From JANNRW01 sp031401815 (lineage in GTDB: Bacteria > Desulfobacterota > Desulfuromonadia > Geobacterales > DSM-12255), in contig JANNRW010000062.1 of assembly GCA_031401815.1 (NCBI GenBank), positions 1-35,863 on the forward strand: a DNA stretch of 35,863 bases. Direction: 5' to 3'. Shown here piece by piece: positions 1 to 7,034 of the stretch. The translations under genes and the position numbers were made by a program. Each line of letters begins with the position of its first letter. The first letter of the stretch is position 1. The notes beneath the pieces are model-generated. The model was not told the DNA's origin and searched no databases. It was given only the letters and a program-made list of their open reading frames with translations.

Positions 1-24
1 GTTTTCGGCATCCATGCGGTTCAT
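1..24 (-). CDS. Start of a gene that leaves the window
   Basis: Only the first eight codons are visible (M-N-R-M-D-A-E-N), read toward position 1. The start is supported by a strong Shine-Dalgarno sequence, AAGGAGGT on the minus strand at 31-38, six bases before the ATG. The ATG overlaps the stop of the preceding small gene in an ATGA arrangement, so the two are probably translationally coupled and belong to the minus-strand operon that begins near 2711. Nothing can be said about function. Confidence 0.6.
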
Positions 25-176
25 GGTTTGACCTCCTTATTGTTTATCACAGCAACAAGTCCACAGTAGTAATTCGGCTCGCTGTAATTTATCTGGAAGT
101 GTTCATTGTCCCAGCGAACACCATCGATAAAATTGGCACTCTTCAACGCGTTCATTACATGGTTATTGGTAGACAT
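21..176 (-). CDS. Small hypothetical protein, 51 residues
   Basis: This complete reading frame of 51 codons plus stop begins with M-S-T-N-N-H-V-M-N-A and ends with I-N-N-K-E-V-K-P. A GGAG ribosome-binding site lies seven bases before the ATG (on the plus strand, within 177-190). The stop overlaps the next start by four bases. There is no signal peptide or membrane segment. The middle is rich in aromatic and polar residues (R-W-D-N-E-H-F-Q-I-N-Y). I do not recognise the family. Spacing, the ribosome site and the overlap argue that it is a real member of the operon rather than a chance frame. Confidence 0.6.
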   Translation of the reverse strand: MSTNNHVMNALKSANFIDGVRWDNEHFQINYSEPNYYCGLVAVINNKEVKP

Positions 177-206
177 AGTTTACTCCAGATGAGCTTTTCC
201 CCAACT

Positions 207-788
207 TCACTGAGTCTCATCCATTGTCATAAGCTGAATCATCTTGACGATTTGGTTGTTTGTTCTCAGCCCTCTTTTTTCCTGAACCTTAACTTCCACC
301 TTCAGATGTTTCAGAAGTACTTTGGATGAAAGTATCTCGATCTCAAGGTCTCTAAGCATCGGAGCTATCTTCTCAGCCAAGCCAAACCCTCTGGAAAACG
401 CAACAACACAGCGAACTTTCCTGCTGCCATCCATAAGCCAAGCGTAGTGCTCAACTGCCTTGAGGTACTCTTTCACCCGGTCAAAATAGTTCTTCAGAGA
501 GGCCAGTTTCTCTTCATGCACAGAACCGTCACCATGATGCCTGACCTTGTCATTCAGATTGGCTGTGACGCTGATAATCACGACCTCCTGGGCATTTATA
601 GCCAAAACATCAATATCCTGATAGCCACGTTGTTGCTTCCCATCTCCCCTTACCCAGAACCATTTGTTTGAAGAGGTGATGTAGCCGTTGAGTTGATAGT
701 AAAGTTCCACCAGAGCTTCAAAAGGATCGGTAGGTGGGCTGTCGGCGGATGGGTAGCTTTGAATCATAAGGGCTGATAGTTCGTTCAT
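207..788 (-). CDS. Hypothetical protein with a degenerate PD-(D/E)XK-like core
   Basis: The protein has 193 residues and starts at an ATG preceded by AGGAGC seven bases upstream. Residues 57-80 read G-Y-Q-D-I-D-V-L-A-I then V-V-I-I-S-V-T-A-N, which has the shape of the nuclease core strand-turn-strand (Asp, then a hydrophobic strand carrying E-x-K). Here the expected E/Q-x-K is replaced by S-V-T, so if the fold is right the active site may be lost or altered. The rest is charged and soluble, with helices around 90-120. It sits downstream of two other proteins with nuclease-like signatures. The fold assignment is an inference from the motif only, and no named family is claimed. Confidence 0.65.
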   Translation of the reverse strand: MNELSALMIQSYPSADSPPTDPFEALVELYYQLNGYITSSNKWFWVRGDGKQQRGYQDIDVLAINAQEVVIISVTANLNDKVRHHGDGSVHEEKLASLKNYFDRVKEYLKAVEHYAWLMDGSRKVRCVVAFSRGFGLAEKIAPMLRDLEIEILSSKVLLKHLKVEVKVQEKRGLRTNNQIVKMIQLMTMDETQ

Positions 789-822
789 CTCAAAGCTCCT
801 TGGTTTGATTGTTAATCACCAT

Positions 823-958
823 TCAATAAACTTTGCCATACTGCCACAATGCCATGTCTATCTGCTTGTACGTGTACACCTCCAACCCGGAACACCGTCT
901 GAACTCATCGACAAGAGCTTTGAATTTTGGAGGGCACCGGCTGTATCCATTTCTTCAT
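823..958 (-). pseudogene. Frameshifted small gene, about 44 residues
   Basis: An ATG at 958 overlaps the stop of the upstream gene (ATGA), the pattern used throughout this operon. It reads M-K-K-W-I-Q-P-V-P and would stop after 17 codons. Dropping one C from the CCC run near 932 lets the frame continue as P-K-F-K-A-L-V-D-E-F, later Y-T-Y-K-Q-I-D-M-A-L-W-Q-Y-G, to a stop at 823-825. The continuous frame looks like a real protein, so I read this as a single-base insertion. Alternatives are a sequencing error, a programmed frameshift, or read-through of the upstream stop, which is in the same frame as this tail. Confidence 0.55.
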
Positions 959-1500
959 ACTACCTCAAGCAAACCGAGAAAATACTCTTTAGGAAATTCG
1001 GATGGATTTGTATGCGGGATAAGTTGGTTATTAAATTTCACATTATGCTTTTCAATCCCCTGCAACCATTCGGCATTTTCCGGACGAGCAGTTGTCAAAA
1101 TCAAGAGCCAACGCTTACCCGATTCAGAAAGATTACGAAGAGCGGCTACGTCTTTGGAAATTCCGACTGTCGTTTTATCTCCAAAATAAAAGGCTGGCCC
1201 ATACTTGTTACCCCCTTGTTTTCCTATTAGCCAATGCTTAAGCTCAACCCAGTGAGTTGTGTCACCAATAACTATTTTGATATCTATACGTTTTGCGCCG
1301 ATCCTTATCTCTCTATTGAATTTAGTCGATCCGCCTTTTTGCTCTAATTGTTCAAGAGCTGTCAGCAACTCTCCTTTGAACCACCCTTCAAGCTGAACAC
1401 CATGTTTACAGAAGCATATGAATTGTGAAAGTAACGGATCAAAGTGATTTCGAAGCTTGGGCATTAGTTCAATCATCTGGGTTTCCTTTTGACTGCTCAT
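955..1500 (-). CDS. PD-(D/E)XK-like hypothetical protein
   Basis: The protein has 181 residues and is soluble. Residues 68-90 give R-I-G-A-K-R-I-D-I-K-I-V, then T-H-W-V-E-L-K-H-W: an Asp on one strand followed by E-x-K on the next, the classic PD-(D/E)XK nuclease arrangement. An N-terminal helical region (residues 9-60) precedes it. The start could be the first ATG (AAGGGA nine bases upstream) or the ninth codon, M-I-E-L-M-P (AAGGA seven bases upstream). The gene lies 23 bp after its upstream neighbour, and its stop overlaps the start of the broken small gene. The nuclease fold is likely, but the substrate is unknown. Confidence 0.7.
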   Translation of the reverse strand: MSSQKETQMIELMPKLRNHFDPLLSQFICFCKHGVQLEGWFKGELLTALEQLEQKGGSTKFNREIRIGAKRIDIKIVIGDTTHWVELKHWLIGKQGGNKYGPAFYFGDKTTVGISKDVAALRNLSESGKRWLLILTTARPENAEWLQGIEKHNVKFNNQLIPHTNPSEFPKEYFLGLLEVV

Positions 1501-1523
1501 AGAAGGCTATCCCTTGGAATGTG

Positions 1524-1958
1524 TTAAACAGGCAACTTATCCCACCGGTTTCTGTGTTCTGTAATACGCCCCCAATTGACGCCATCCATTCCAGGCTTGT
1601 AAGGTTGGCCGTCTTTTCTTGTCGTTGGCATATCCTTCCATATATCAATGATTTCTTGATGCGATAACACGAAGAATTCAAGAGGCTTTTCATTCTCTGG
1701 GGGGATAAAAACAATAACGAAGAAAAAGTCATCACTGCCCTTTTCTACTCTCAGCAATTTATTCTGAATAAGTATGAACGTCTTACTGGACAAGCTCTTC
1801 ACCTGCACTTTCATTGGGTTTTCTTTTGGCGATGAACAAAGAAGGTCGAAGGAAGGAGTATTACCTAAAGTTAGAGTAGTGTCATAACTTCTACGAGAAA
1901 GTTCTGCTGCAACAGCCAATGCTCCTGCCCAACCTGTGTGATGTCTTGATCTGCTCAT
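1524..1958 (-). CDS. PD-(D/E)XK-like protein with Q-V-K motif
   Basis: The protein has 144 residues. The start is the ATG at 1958 (M-S-R-S-R-H-H-T-G-W), preceded by AGGAG seven bases upstream; a longer in-frame extension exists but overlaps the upstream gene. After a helix with T-G-W-A-G-A-L-A-V-A-A-E-L come the strand S-F-D-L-L-C-S-S and then M-K-V-Q-V-K-S. This D...Q-x-K spacing is a known variant of the PD-(D/E)XK nuclease active site, and related small proteins occur in phages and mobile elements. The C-terminal half is aromatic-rich (G-V-N-W-G-R-I). It lies 13 bp after the DnaB-like ATPase gene, probably the same transcript. Nuclease activity is inferred only. Confidence 0.7.
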   Translation of the reverse strand: MSRSRHHTGWAGALAVAAELSRRSYDTTLTLGNTPSFDLLCSSPKENPMKVQVKSLSSKTFILIQNKLLRVEKGSDDFFFVIVFIPPENEKPLEFFVLSHQEIIDIWKDMPTTRKDGQPYKPGMDGVNWGRITEHRNRWDKLPV

Positions 1959-1971
1959 GTTAAATCTCCTT

Positions 1972-2493
1972 TTAGTGCCTGAGTATATGAACTTTCCTCC
2001 CACCTTCGCCAACGTGCAACAGTACCACGACATCGGCCGTGCGCTCAATTGTATTGTCCAAGAGATCGGTCAGTTCGGGCTTACTTTCCTGGCTGGGATC
2101 AGCCGAACGCCTAAAAAAACAGCTAACCACCACCGGCACCTTCAATTCAACAGCCAACCGCTTCAACCCCTCCCCCTTGTCACCCTCCACATCATCCAGC
2201 AGCCCCAGGTTGTCAATCAACACCAGCTTGATCTCCCGCTTGCTTTGAATCCTCAGCAGATGCTGCCTTATGGTTTCTGCGGAAATGTACGGAGCGTTAT
2301 CAAAATCGTTATGAGGATTCTCGGGTGAGATCAGAACAGTACTGCCCTTTGCAGCTGTTTCGCTCATTTGCTGGAGTTGCTGCAGGAGGGTAGTCTTGCC
2401 GCTGCCCAGGCGACCGGCAATGCAGATGAGATTGCCGGGTTGGAGATACTTTGTTATTTGTTCGCCGTCAAAGCTGGTCGATAGTAATGTCAT
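1972..2493 (-). CDS. Small DnaB/KaiC-like P-loop ATPase
   Basis: The protein has 173 residues when started at the ATG at 2493, chosen for the AAGGAG site and the four-base ATGA overlap with the gene before it. Walker A is G-R-L-G-S-G-K-T-T at 27-35 and Walker B is L-V-L-I-D-N-L near 90-96. V-V-V-S-C-F-F-R-R near 121-129 and a C-terminal L-T-D-L-L-D-N-T-I-E-R-T-A-D-V-V resemble the conserved end of the DnaB RecA-like domain (L-S-D-L-R-E-S-G, then D-A-D). It is much shorter than a replicative helicase and has no N-terminal domain, so it is probably a stand-alone RecA-fold ATPase of phage or plasmid type. Confidence 0.75.
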   Translation of the reverse strand: MTLLSTSFDGEQITKYLQPGNLICIAGRLGSGKTTLLQQLQQMSETAAKGSTVLISPENPHNDFDNAPYISAETIRQHLLRIQSKREIKLVLIDNLGLLDDVEGDKGEGLKRLAVELKVPVVVSCFFRRSADPSQESKPELTDLLDNTIERTADVVVLLHVGEGGRKVHILRH

Positions 2494-2711
2494 GTCAGCG
2501 CTCCTTGAATCTTCACAAACAGCCGCCGCCAGAAATAGCTTCTGACCATGGAAACCGCAGTAAAGATGATCGTCAGCCAGAAGTTCTGACTGGTGGAAAC
2601 TGACACTCCAAAGAGCGGAAACACCACAACTGATGTCATCCAGCCGACGCCGATCCCCGAAATATTGTTGAGCGAGCACTCGACAAAGCTGGCGGTTTTT
2701 GATTGTGACAT
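2490..2711 (-). CDS. Small two-helix membrane protein (DUF7220-like)
   Basis: The protein has 73 residues, with the start preceded by AGGAGGGG. The pattern S-F-V-E-C-S-L-N, then V-V-F-P-L-F-G-V, then F-T-A-V-S-M-V-R-S-Y-F-W-R-R-L-F matches, from memory, the small DUF7220 family found in phages and mobile elements. Two hydrophobic segments (about 17-36 and 45-60) suggest a membrane hairpin followed by a basic tail. It is the first gene of the minus-strand operon and overlaps the ATPase gene by four bases. Its function is unknown. Confidence 0.7.
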   Translation of the reverse strand: MSQSKTASFVECSLNNISGIGVGWMTSVVVFPLFGVSVSTSQNFWLTIIFTAVSMVRSYFWRRLFVKIQGALT

Positions 2712-2820
2712 GAATCCCCTCCTGATGGTGATAGTTTAGAGTTACACCGGGGATGTGACATTTTCAGACAATTTGAAGTGAGTATTTTATTGCTGATCAA
2801 CAAGAAAAAATATAGGGGAT

Positions 2821-2853
2821 GATGTATGATTATGATATACAATTATGACATCA
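2821..2853. promoter_or_regulatory. Putative promoter/operator of the toxin-antitoxin pair
   Basis: The 167-bp divergent gap 2712-2878 contains an AT-rich segment with two ATTATGA copies (2829-2835 and 2842-2848, 13 bp apart) inside outer GATGT...ACATC arms (2821-2825 and 2848-2852). Two TATGAT hexamers (2825-2830 and 2831-2836) could serve as the -10 element. Ribbon-helix-helix antitoxins usually bind short repeated sites over their own promoter, so this is the likely autoregulatory site. That role is inferred, and no convincing -35 element was found. Confidence 0.4.
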
Positions 2854-2878
2854 CTATTTGATTGCGGAGGCATCAATC

Positions 2879-3115
2879 ATGAGATCAAGCGTTCCTTGTA
2901 CCCTTCGGTTGGAAGAGGAAATCTACACTCGTATCAAGGAAATTGCCAAGGCACGGCACACCTCATTTACCGCTTTTGTTCAGGGTGTGCTTGCTGATGT
3001 TTTGAAAAACGAGGAACAGAAGGCGTTGTATGAAGCGTTCTCGCAAGTTGGGGATGATGCGTATGTGGAGTTTGCACTGTCTGCCCAGCAGGAGGTAATC
3101 GACCGTCATGAGTAA
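2879..3115 (+). CDS. Ribbon-helix-helix antitoxin
   Basis: The protein has 78 residues. The ATG at 2879 has GGAGG eight bases upstream; an upstream in-frame TTG is not needed. The N-terminus, R-S-S-V-P-C-T-L-R-L-E-E-E-I-Y-T-R-I then A-R-H-T-S-F-T-A-F-V, has the strand-helix-helix pattern of MetJ/Arc-type antitoxins, and the acidic C-terminus would wrap the toxin. It overlaps the MazF-like gene by eight bases (ATGAGTAA), the usual antitoxin-first order. It should bind its own promoter and neutralise the partner by direct contact. Confidence 0.8.
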   Translation: MRSSVPCTLRLEEEIYTRIKEIAKARHTSFTAFVQGVLADVLKNEEQKALYEAFSQVGDDAYVEFALSAQQEVIDRHE

Positions 3116-3461
3116 GCTGCCGAAACGTGGTGAAATCTGGCTCCTCGACTGGTCTCCGTCCCGGGGCTCTGAACAAGCCGGTTTCCGCCCAGCGCTGATC
3201 ATCCAGACCGATGCCGCCAACAATAATCCGGGTTATCCGAACACAATTGTTCTGGCTGTCAGCAGCAAAGGGAAACCGGTCCCCTTTCACGTGGCACTCC
3301 AACCTGGCCGCAGCAATGGCTTGACAGAAGCATCATTCGTCAAGTGCGAACAGATATTGACTGTCGCCAAAGAGCGTCTTGTCAAGAAGCTGGGGAGCAT
3401 CAGTGAGAAGGAACTACAGCAGATCAAGCATGCAGTGAGACTGGTGCTTGAGGTTGGTTAG
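3108..3461 (+). CDS. mazF: MazF/PemK-family mRNA endoribonuclease toxin
   Basis: The protein has 117 residues, typical of the family. The N-terminus K-R-G-E-I-W-L-L-D-W-S-P followed by R-G-S-E-Q-A-G-F-R-P-A-L-I-I is the MazF signature, including the Arg and the G-S-E-Q loop of the active site. Next come N-T-I-V-L-A-V-S-S (the conserved beta strand with the Ser/Thr) and a C-terminal helix. MazF toxins cut single-stranded RNA at short sequences. The toxin appears intact and is downstream of and coupled to its antitoxin. The symbol is used in the family sense. Confidence 0.88.
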   Translation: MSKLPKRGEIWLLDWSPSRGSEQAGFRPALIIQTDAANNNPGYPNTIVLAVSSKGKPVPFHVALQPGRSNGLTEASFVKCEQILTVAKERLVKKLGSISEKELQQIKHAVRLVLEVG

Positions 3462-3483
3462 GAAGAAATACTTGGCTAAGACA

Positions 3484-3668
3484 ATGTCGGTAAAAACTGT
3501 AATAAGAGTGGATACTCACTTGGCTGACGAGGCCGTAAGTATATTCGGCGTAAAGAGCCGCACCGCGGCGGTCACGCGGCTCTACAAGAAATTGTAGCGT
3601 TAAAGAAGTTTCAGAACCCGATGAAAAAGCATGCTGGTAAACTTGCCTTCGAGGGTCACGGCGAGTAA
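3484..3668 (+). pseudogene. VapB-like antitoxin relic
   Basis: From ATG 3484 the frame gives V-I-R-V-D-T-H-L-A-D-E-A-V, then G-V-K-S-R-T-A-A-V-T-R-L, and stops after 37 codons. This is the shape of the VapB/DUF2191 N-terminus (D-x-x-L-x-x-E-A, then G-x-K-T-K-x-x-A-V). Another frame, starting around 3597, continues A-L-K-K-F, then G-K-L-A-F-E-G-H-G-E, to a stop at 3668, like a VapB tail. A frameshift around 3575-3597 therefore splits an old antitoxin gene. No VapC toxin follows. Perfect 8-bp inverted arms (3554-3561 and 3576-3583) overlap the damaged part. Confidence 0.5.
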
Positions 3669-3707
3669 TCTCATTATCTTGGAGGTTTGGTAGCTTAGAT
3701 TAAGTGG

Positions 3708-4358
3708 CTACCGATTTATTTGTTTAAGGTCGTTAAACAAACAATTACTCCAGATCTGATGATTTTTAATAAAATCCAAATAGCTCAAGTCGTTAGCGGC
3801 ATTAAGGTCTTTGATCATTTCTTCAAGAGACAGTACATCGTGAATTTTTGAATATATTTCATGCGCTCGAATTGATTTTAACCCCTCGTCAGAGAGGCTT
3901 CCCCAGATTAAGATAACTCCGTCTGCTATATCGTGACTATGACCCGAAATTGAAATCTTAAATTTTTTCGGGTCATTTGCCATACCTAAAAACACATCTT
4001 TGAAGGCAACCTTACTATGATGATCAAGCTGACAGCTATTTTCCAACGTCAGGTGCTTATAGCTATCGTACTCTAATTCACATTTCATCTCAGCAACATA
4101 GATGCCTTCCGGATTCTTAAGAGTAAAATCAAGCGTAAAACGCTTGCCATTATATAGAATAGTAGGCCGGCCTAAATTTTCATAGTTTTTGTATTTGTTC
4201 TCAGATGGCAATTTGCACCATATACTAACAATCTTCTCGGAAAAAATACCGAATACACGAGAGAGGAATTTGTCTCTCATGCTGTTCAATTGTCTCACTG
4301 TTTCATCTTGCTCTTTATCTACCGTCTTGAAAATATCCTTCAAAACTTTTGTGGTCAT
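3708..4358 (-). CDS. Hypothetical protein with PD-(D/E)XK-like motif
   Basis: The protein has 216 residues starting at M-T-T-K-V-L-K-D, where GGAG sits six bases upstream; a longer upstream frame would run into the DUF2779 gene. An N-terminal helix (about 1-40) is followed by R-F-T-L-D-F-T-L and I-Y-V-A-E-M-K-C-E-L (about 97-116), an Asp then E-x-K pair consistent with a nuclease core. The C-terminal third is helical and acidic. I-L-I-W-G-S-L-S-D-E-G near 160 is conserved-looking but not recognised. It is AT-rich relative to its neighbours, which suggests transfer. It lies 38 bp downstream of the Cas4-like/DUF2779 gene and may be co-transcribed. Confidence 0.65.
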   Translation of the reverse strand: MTTKVLKDIFKTVDKEQDETVRQLNSMRDKFLSRVFGIFSEKIVSIWCKLPSENKYKNYENLGRPTILYNGKRFTLDFTLKNPEGIYVAEMKCELEYDSYKHLTLENSCQLDHHSKVAFKDVFLGMANDPKKFKISISGHSHDIADGVILIWGSLSDEGLKSIRAHEIYSKIHDVLSLEEMIKDLNAANDLSYLDFIKNHQIWSNCLFNDLKQINR

Positions 4359-4396
4359 CGCTATCTCCGTCAACAAAGTAGTTTCGCAGTTTATAA

Positions 4397-5869
4397 TTAT
4401 AGAGCCAACTCCCGCACACTCTCCAGAATCCTCACCATAGCCAGCGTATCCAGCTTGCAATACTTCAGCAACTCATTCCTGATCCGTTCGACTTCAGCCG
4501 GATCATCCGTAGCACTCATCTTATGCCATGCCTCCATGGCATCTCCGCCATTAGCTACTCCATCAAGGTTTTCATAAGACAGCTCCGGCGCAAGCAGCGG
4601 CAGGATCGGCTTGATGGAGTAGGAGCCTTTGGCCTGCCAGGGGTAGATATCCCGGCTTTTGAACGGCTGCATCAGATCTCGAAAGTTTGTTATCCGCTGC
4701 TCTACCTGTGCCCGCTTGTCCGGGAAAAACTCGGCCAGTCTTTTTAACACGCCAATCTCGAAGGACTGGTTCCAGGCGATGATGCAGGCACCTGCAGGTA
4801 TTCGCGCCAGCAGGGTGGCCAGCAACTCATCTCGCGGGTCTTTACCTGCCTCGGCCAGGTATTCATAATGGCTCAATTCCGCATCAGGAGATCCCTGTAT
4901 GTGCAACGAATACTGAAACGGAATCTGCTGGTATGGCCGGCAACCGACAAAGGGAGGGACTGCATCCATGAAGGTTTCAAAATCGAGGAAGCAGAGCGGG
5001 TACCAGAGGCCGTTGAGAAAACTTTTCACTTTCTTCTTATTGATGTGGTCGCGCTGGTTCAGGGTCGCCTCCACCTGAAAACGTTGAGTGCTGTTAAGCA
5101 TCTCCAGCGGGATGTCTTCTTGCCTTATAATCCCTTGCCGATAAAGTGCGAACTTGTCAGCACCACGGCCACGCAGATCAAAAACTGAATCTTCCGGGAT
5201 ATGCTGCCAGCAGTGTCCCTTGAAGTCGCATGGGTAGGGATCGTCACACTGTCTGCCGATGTCAATCGTCGGCATGTCACCGGCGAGCATAGCTCTCTGA
5301 GCCGCAAGTTCGTCACTTATGTTTGGCTGCAGATCCTGCGCTTGCCCGGTTATATCGGTGCAGGCGAAGAGCTGCTGAATATCCAGGTCGCCAAAACGTG
5401 TGTACTGATTGTTGATGTGGACGATAGCAACCTTGGAAATGTCCAGTCCCGCTCCGGTCAGCACCCGGTATTGCAGGGCGGCATCAAAGATATGCACGTC
5501 CTTGACCTCGGTGGAACCTTTGACCTCGTAGATCTCCCAGCCACGTACCCCTTGATGCAGAATATCCACTTTGACGAAGACGCCGTCATAGAGGAAAGTC
5601 GCTTCATAGATTGTTTCTGTTTCGTTCGCGATTCCAAATTTGGTCTTGTCTATCTGCTCCTGATGCGACAGCCCTTCATAGGGGATTTCAATGCCACCCG
5701 CAAACAGCTGTTGCGCCAGAATACCTACATCAGTGCCAGTCTGGAAGACCGCCTGCTGGGCATCTGACAACGTGTCCTTCAACTCGGGCCGGTTCTTGTG
5801 CAGCCAGAGTGATTTGTGACACTGTCGGCCACGGATAAAAAGTGATTTACTGAGATATGAGGTCGCCAC
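4397..5869 (-). CDS. Cas4-like nuclease fused to DUF2779 domain
   Basis: The protein has 490 residues from the GTG at 5869, chosen for its GGAG site and because Y-L-S-K-S-L-F-I-R-G-R-Q-C is the family N-terminus. Cys17 with C208, C214 and C220 has the Cas4/AddB iron-sulfur layout. D102 and E115-x-K117 (K-V-D-I-L, then Y-E-V-K-G-S-T) form a PD-(D/E)XK site. The C-terminal half begins with C-F-L-D-F-E-T-F (D296, E298) and has I-I-A-W-N-Q-S-F-E and Y-C-K-L-D-T, an RNase H/DnaQ-like exonuclease pattern typical of DUF2779. It is probably a two-headed DNA nuclease. It is transcribed away from a WYL regulator. Confidence 0.85.
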   Translation of the reverse strand: MATSYLSKSLFIRGRQCHKSLWLHKNRPELKDTLSDAQQAVFQTGTDVGILAQQLFAGGIEIPYEGLSHQEQIDKTKFGIANETETIYEATFLYDGVFVKVDILHQGVRGWEIYEVKGSTEVKDVHIFDAALQYRVLTGAGLDISKVAIVHINNQYTRFGDLDIQQLFACTDITGQAQDLQPNISDELAAQRAMLAGDMPTIDIGRQCDDPYPCDFKGHCWQHIPEDSVFDLRGRGADKFALYRQGIIRQEDIPLEMLNSTQRFQVEATLNQRDHINKKKVKSFLNGLWYPLCFLDFETFMDAVPPFVGCRPYQQIPFQYSLHIQGSPDAELSHYEYLAEAGKDPRDELLATLLARIPAGACIIAWNQSFEIGVLKRLAEFFPDKRAQVEQRITNFRDLMQPFKSRDIYPWQAKGSYSIKPILPLLAPELSYENLDGVANGGDAMEAWHKMSATDDPAEVERIRNELLKYCKLDTLAMVRILESVRELAL

Positions 5870-5937
5870 AGGGCAGGCTCCTTTTGACTGCTTGCTTCTA
5901 GCTTTGGATATTGCTAATCTCCGGTTACCATACCACA

Positions 5938-5954
5938 GTGACAAAACCAGTCAC
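5938..5954. promoter_or_regulatory. Inverted repeat in divergent promoter region
   Basis: GTGAC (5938-5942) and GTCAC (5950-5954) form perfect 5-bp arms around a 7-bp centre, midway between the divergent DUF2779 gene and the WYL regulator gene. This is where an autoregulatory site for the WYL protein would be expected. The sequence supports the symmetry; binding is inferred. Confidence 0.35.
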
Positions 5955-5983
5955 ACCGGAATGTTTTTTTCAGGAGGGGGAAT

Positions 5984-6982
5984 ATGTCATGGGGAAAGCA
6001 TCTTATTACAATGCTCAGAGCTGTTGATTTTTTGGCTCGACCGGGCGGGGCGACCATGGTCGAACTTGGCGAAGCGCTGGAAGTTGATCGCAGAACGGCC
6101 TACCGTATGCGTGATACCTTGGAGGAACTGGGTTTTCCGCTCTATGAAGATTCATCCAGCCTTGATGGCAAAAAACGCTACCGTTTCGAAGAGTCATACC
6201 TGAAGAAACTACCTCATCTGAACCTGCCGGAACTGAACCTGTCTCTTTCCGAATTAATAGCCCTATATTTCATCCGCAGTAACGCCAGGATGTTCAGTGG
6301 CACTGATATTGAGCGGAACATTGAATCAGCCTTTGCCAAACTGGATGTTTTCATGCCGGATGGGCTTGCAAGCAAGCTGGAGAAGGTCAAGACCCTGTTC
6401 GTGCCGACAACCAAGTTTGCCAAGGACTACAACGAGAAGCAAGAGATCATTGAAACCCTGACCGACGCCATCTTCCGGCAGCAGACCTGTCTGGTAGAAT
6501 ACCACTCTTTCCACGATGACAAGATAAAAGGCTTCAAGATCGATCCGCTGAGATTCTTTGAGCGGGACGGCGGTTTGTATCTGTTCGTAAGAGCCACTAA
6601 GTACGGACATATCCGGGTGCTGGCAGTGGAGCGGATTCAGAAACTGACGACAACTGAATTAACCTTCACACAGCCGGAGGATTTCGCCCCTGACGTACTG
6701 CTGGAGAATGCCTTCAGCATTGTCTACGACGAACCGGTTGAAGTAAAAATCCGCTTTTCTGCGGATGTAGCACGTTACATCAGAGAGCGTCGATGGGCAA
6801 AAGAGCAGATCATTACCGAAGAATCTGGTGGAGAGATAGTCATACAGATGAAGACATCGGGCTGGATGGATGTGAAGAAATGGATACTCTCTTTCGGTGC
6901 AGAGGCTGAATTGCTGGAACCAGGTGAATACAGAAAAGAGATAATTGAAGAGCTTGTTAAGTCGTCTAAGTTGTACACCTGA
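5984..6982 (+). CDS. WYL-domain transcriptional regulator
   Basis: The protein has 332 residues, with the start preceded by GGAGGGGG. Residues about 8-60 form a winged helix (L-G-E-A-L-E-V-D-R-R-T-A-Y-R-M-R-D-T-L), typical of the YafY/DeoR-like end. The WYL domain spans roughly 155-235, with K-I-D-P-L-R-F-F, G-G-L-Y-L-F-V-R-A and V-L-A-V-E-R-I-Q, followed by a C-terminal extension. WYL proteins are known to bind nucleic-acid ligands and often control defence or DNA-damage genes. It faces the Cas4-like/DUF2779 gene across 114 bp and may control it. Confidence 0.85.
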   Translation: MSWGKHLITMLRAVDFLARPGGATMVELGEALEVDRRTAYRMRDTLEELGFPLYEDSSSLDGKKRYRFEESYLKKLPHLNLPELNLSLSELIALYFIRSNARMFSGTDIERNIESAFAKLDVFMPDGLASKLEKVKTLFVPTTKFAKDYNEKQEIIETLTDAIFRQQTCLVEYHSFHDDKIKGFKIDPLRFFERDGGLYLFVRATKYGHIRVLAVERIQKLTTTELTFTQPEDFAPDVLLENAFSIVYDEPVEVKIRFSADVARYIRERRWAKEQIITEESGGEIVIQMKTSGWMDVKKWILSFGAEAELLEPGEYRKEIIEELVKSSKLYT

Positions 6983-7034
6983 TTACGCCTGTTCGTACAA
7001 TAATAAACTCTTGATCAAATAAGGAAGAACCATT

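Noticed and set aside
2636..2842. Minus-strand frame reaching into the toxin-antitoxin promoter
   Set aside because: It overlaps the DUF7220-like gene in another frame and has no ribosome site.
5201..5767. Plus-strand frame of 188 codons
   Set aside because: It is antisense to the DUF2779 gene, whose conserved motifs establish the true coding strand.
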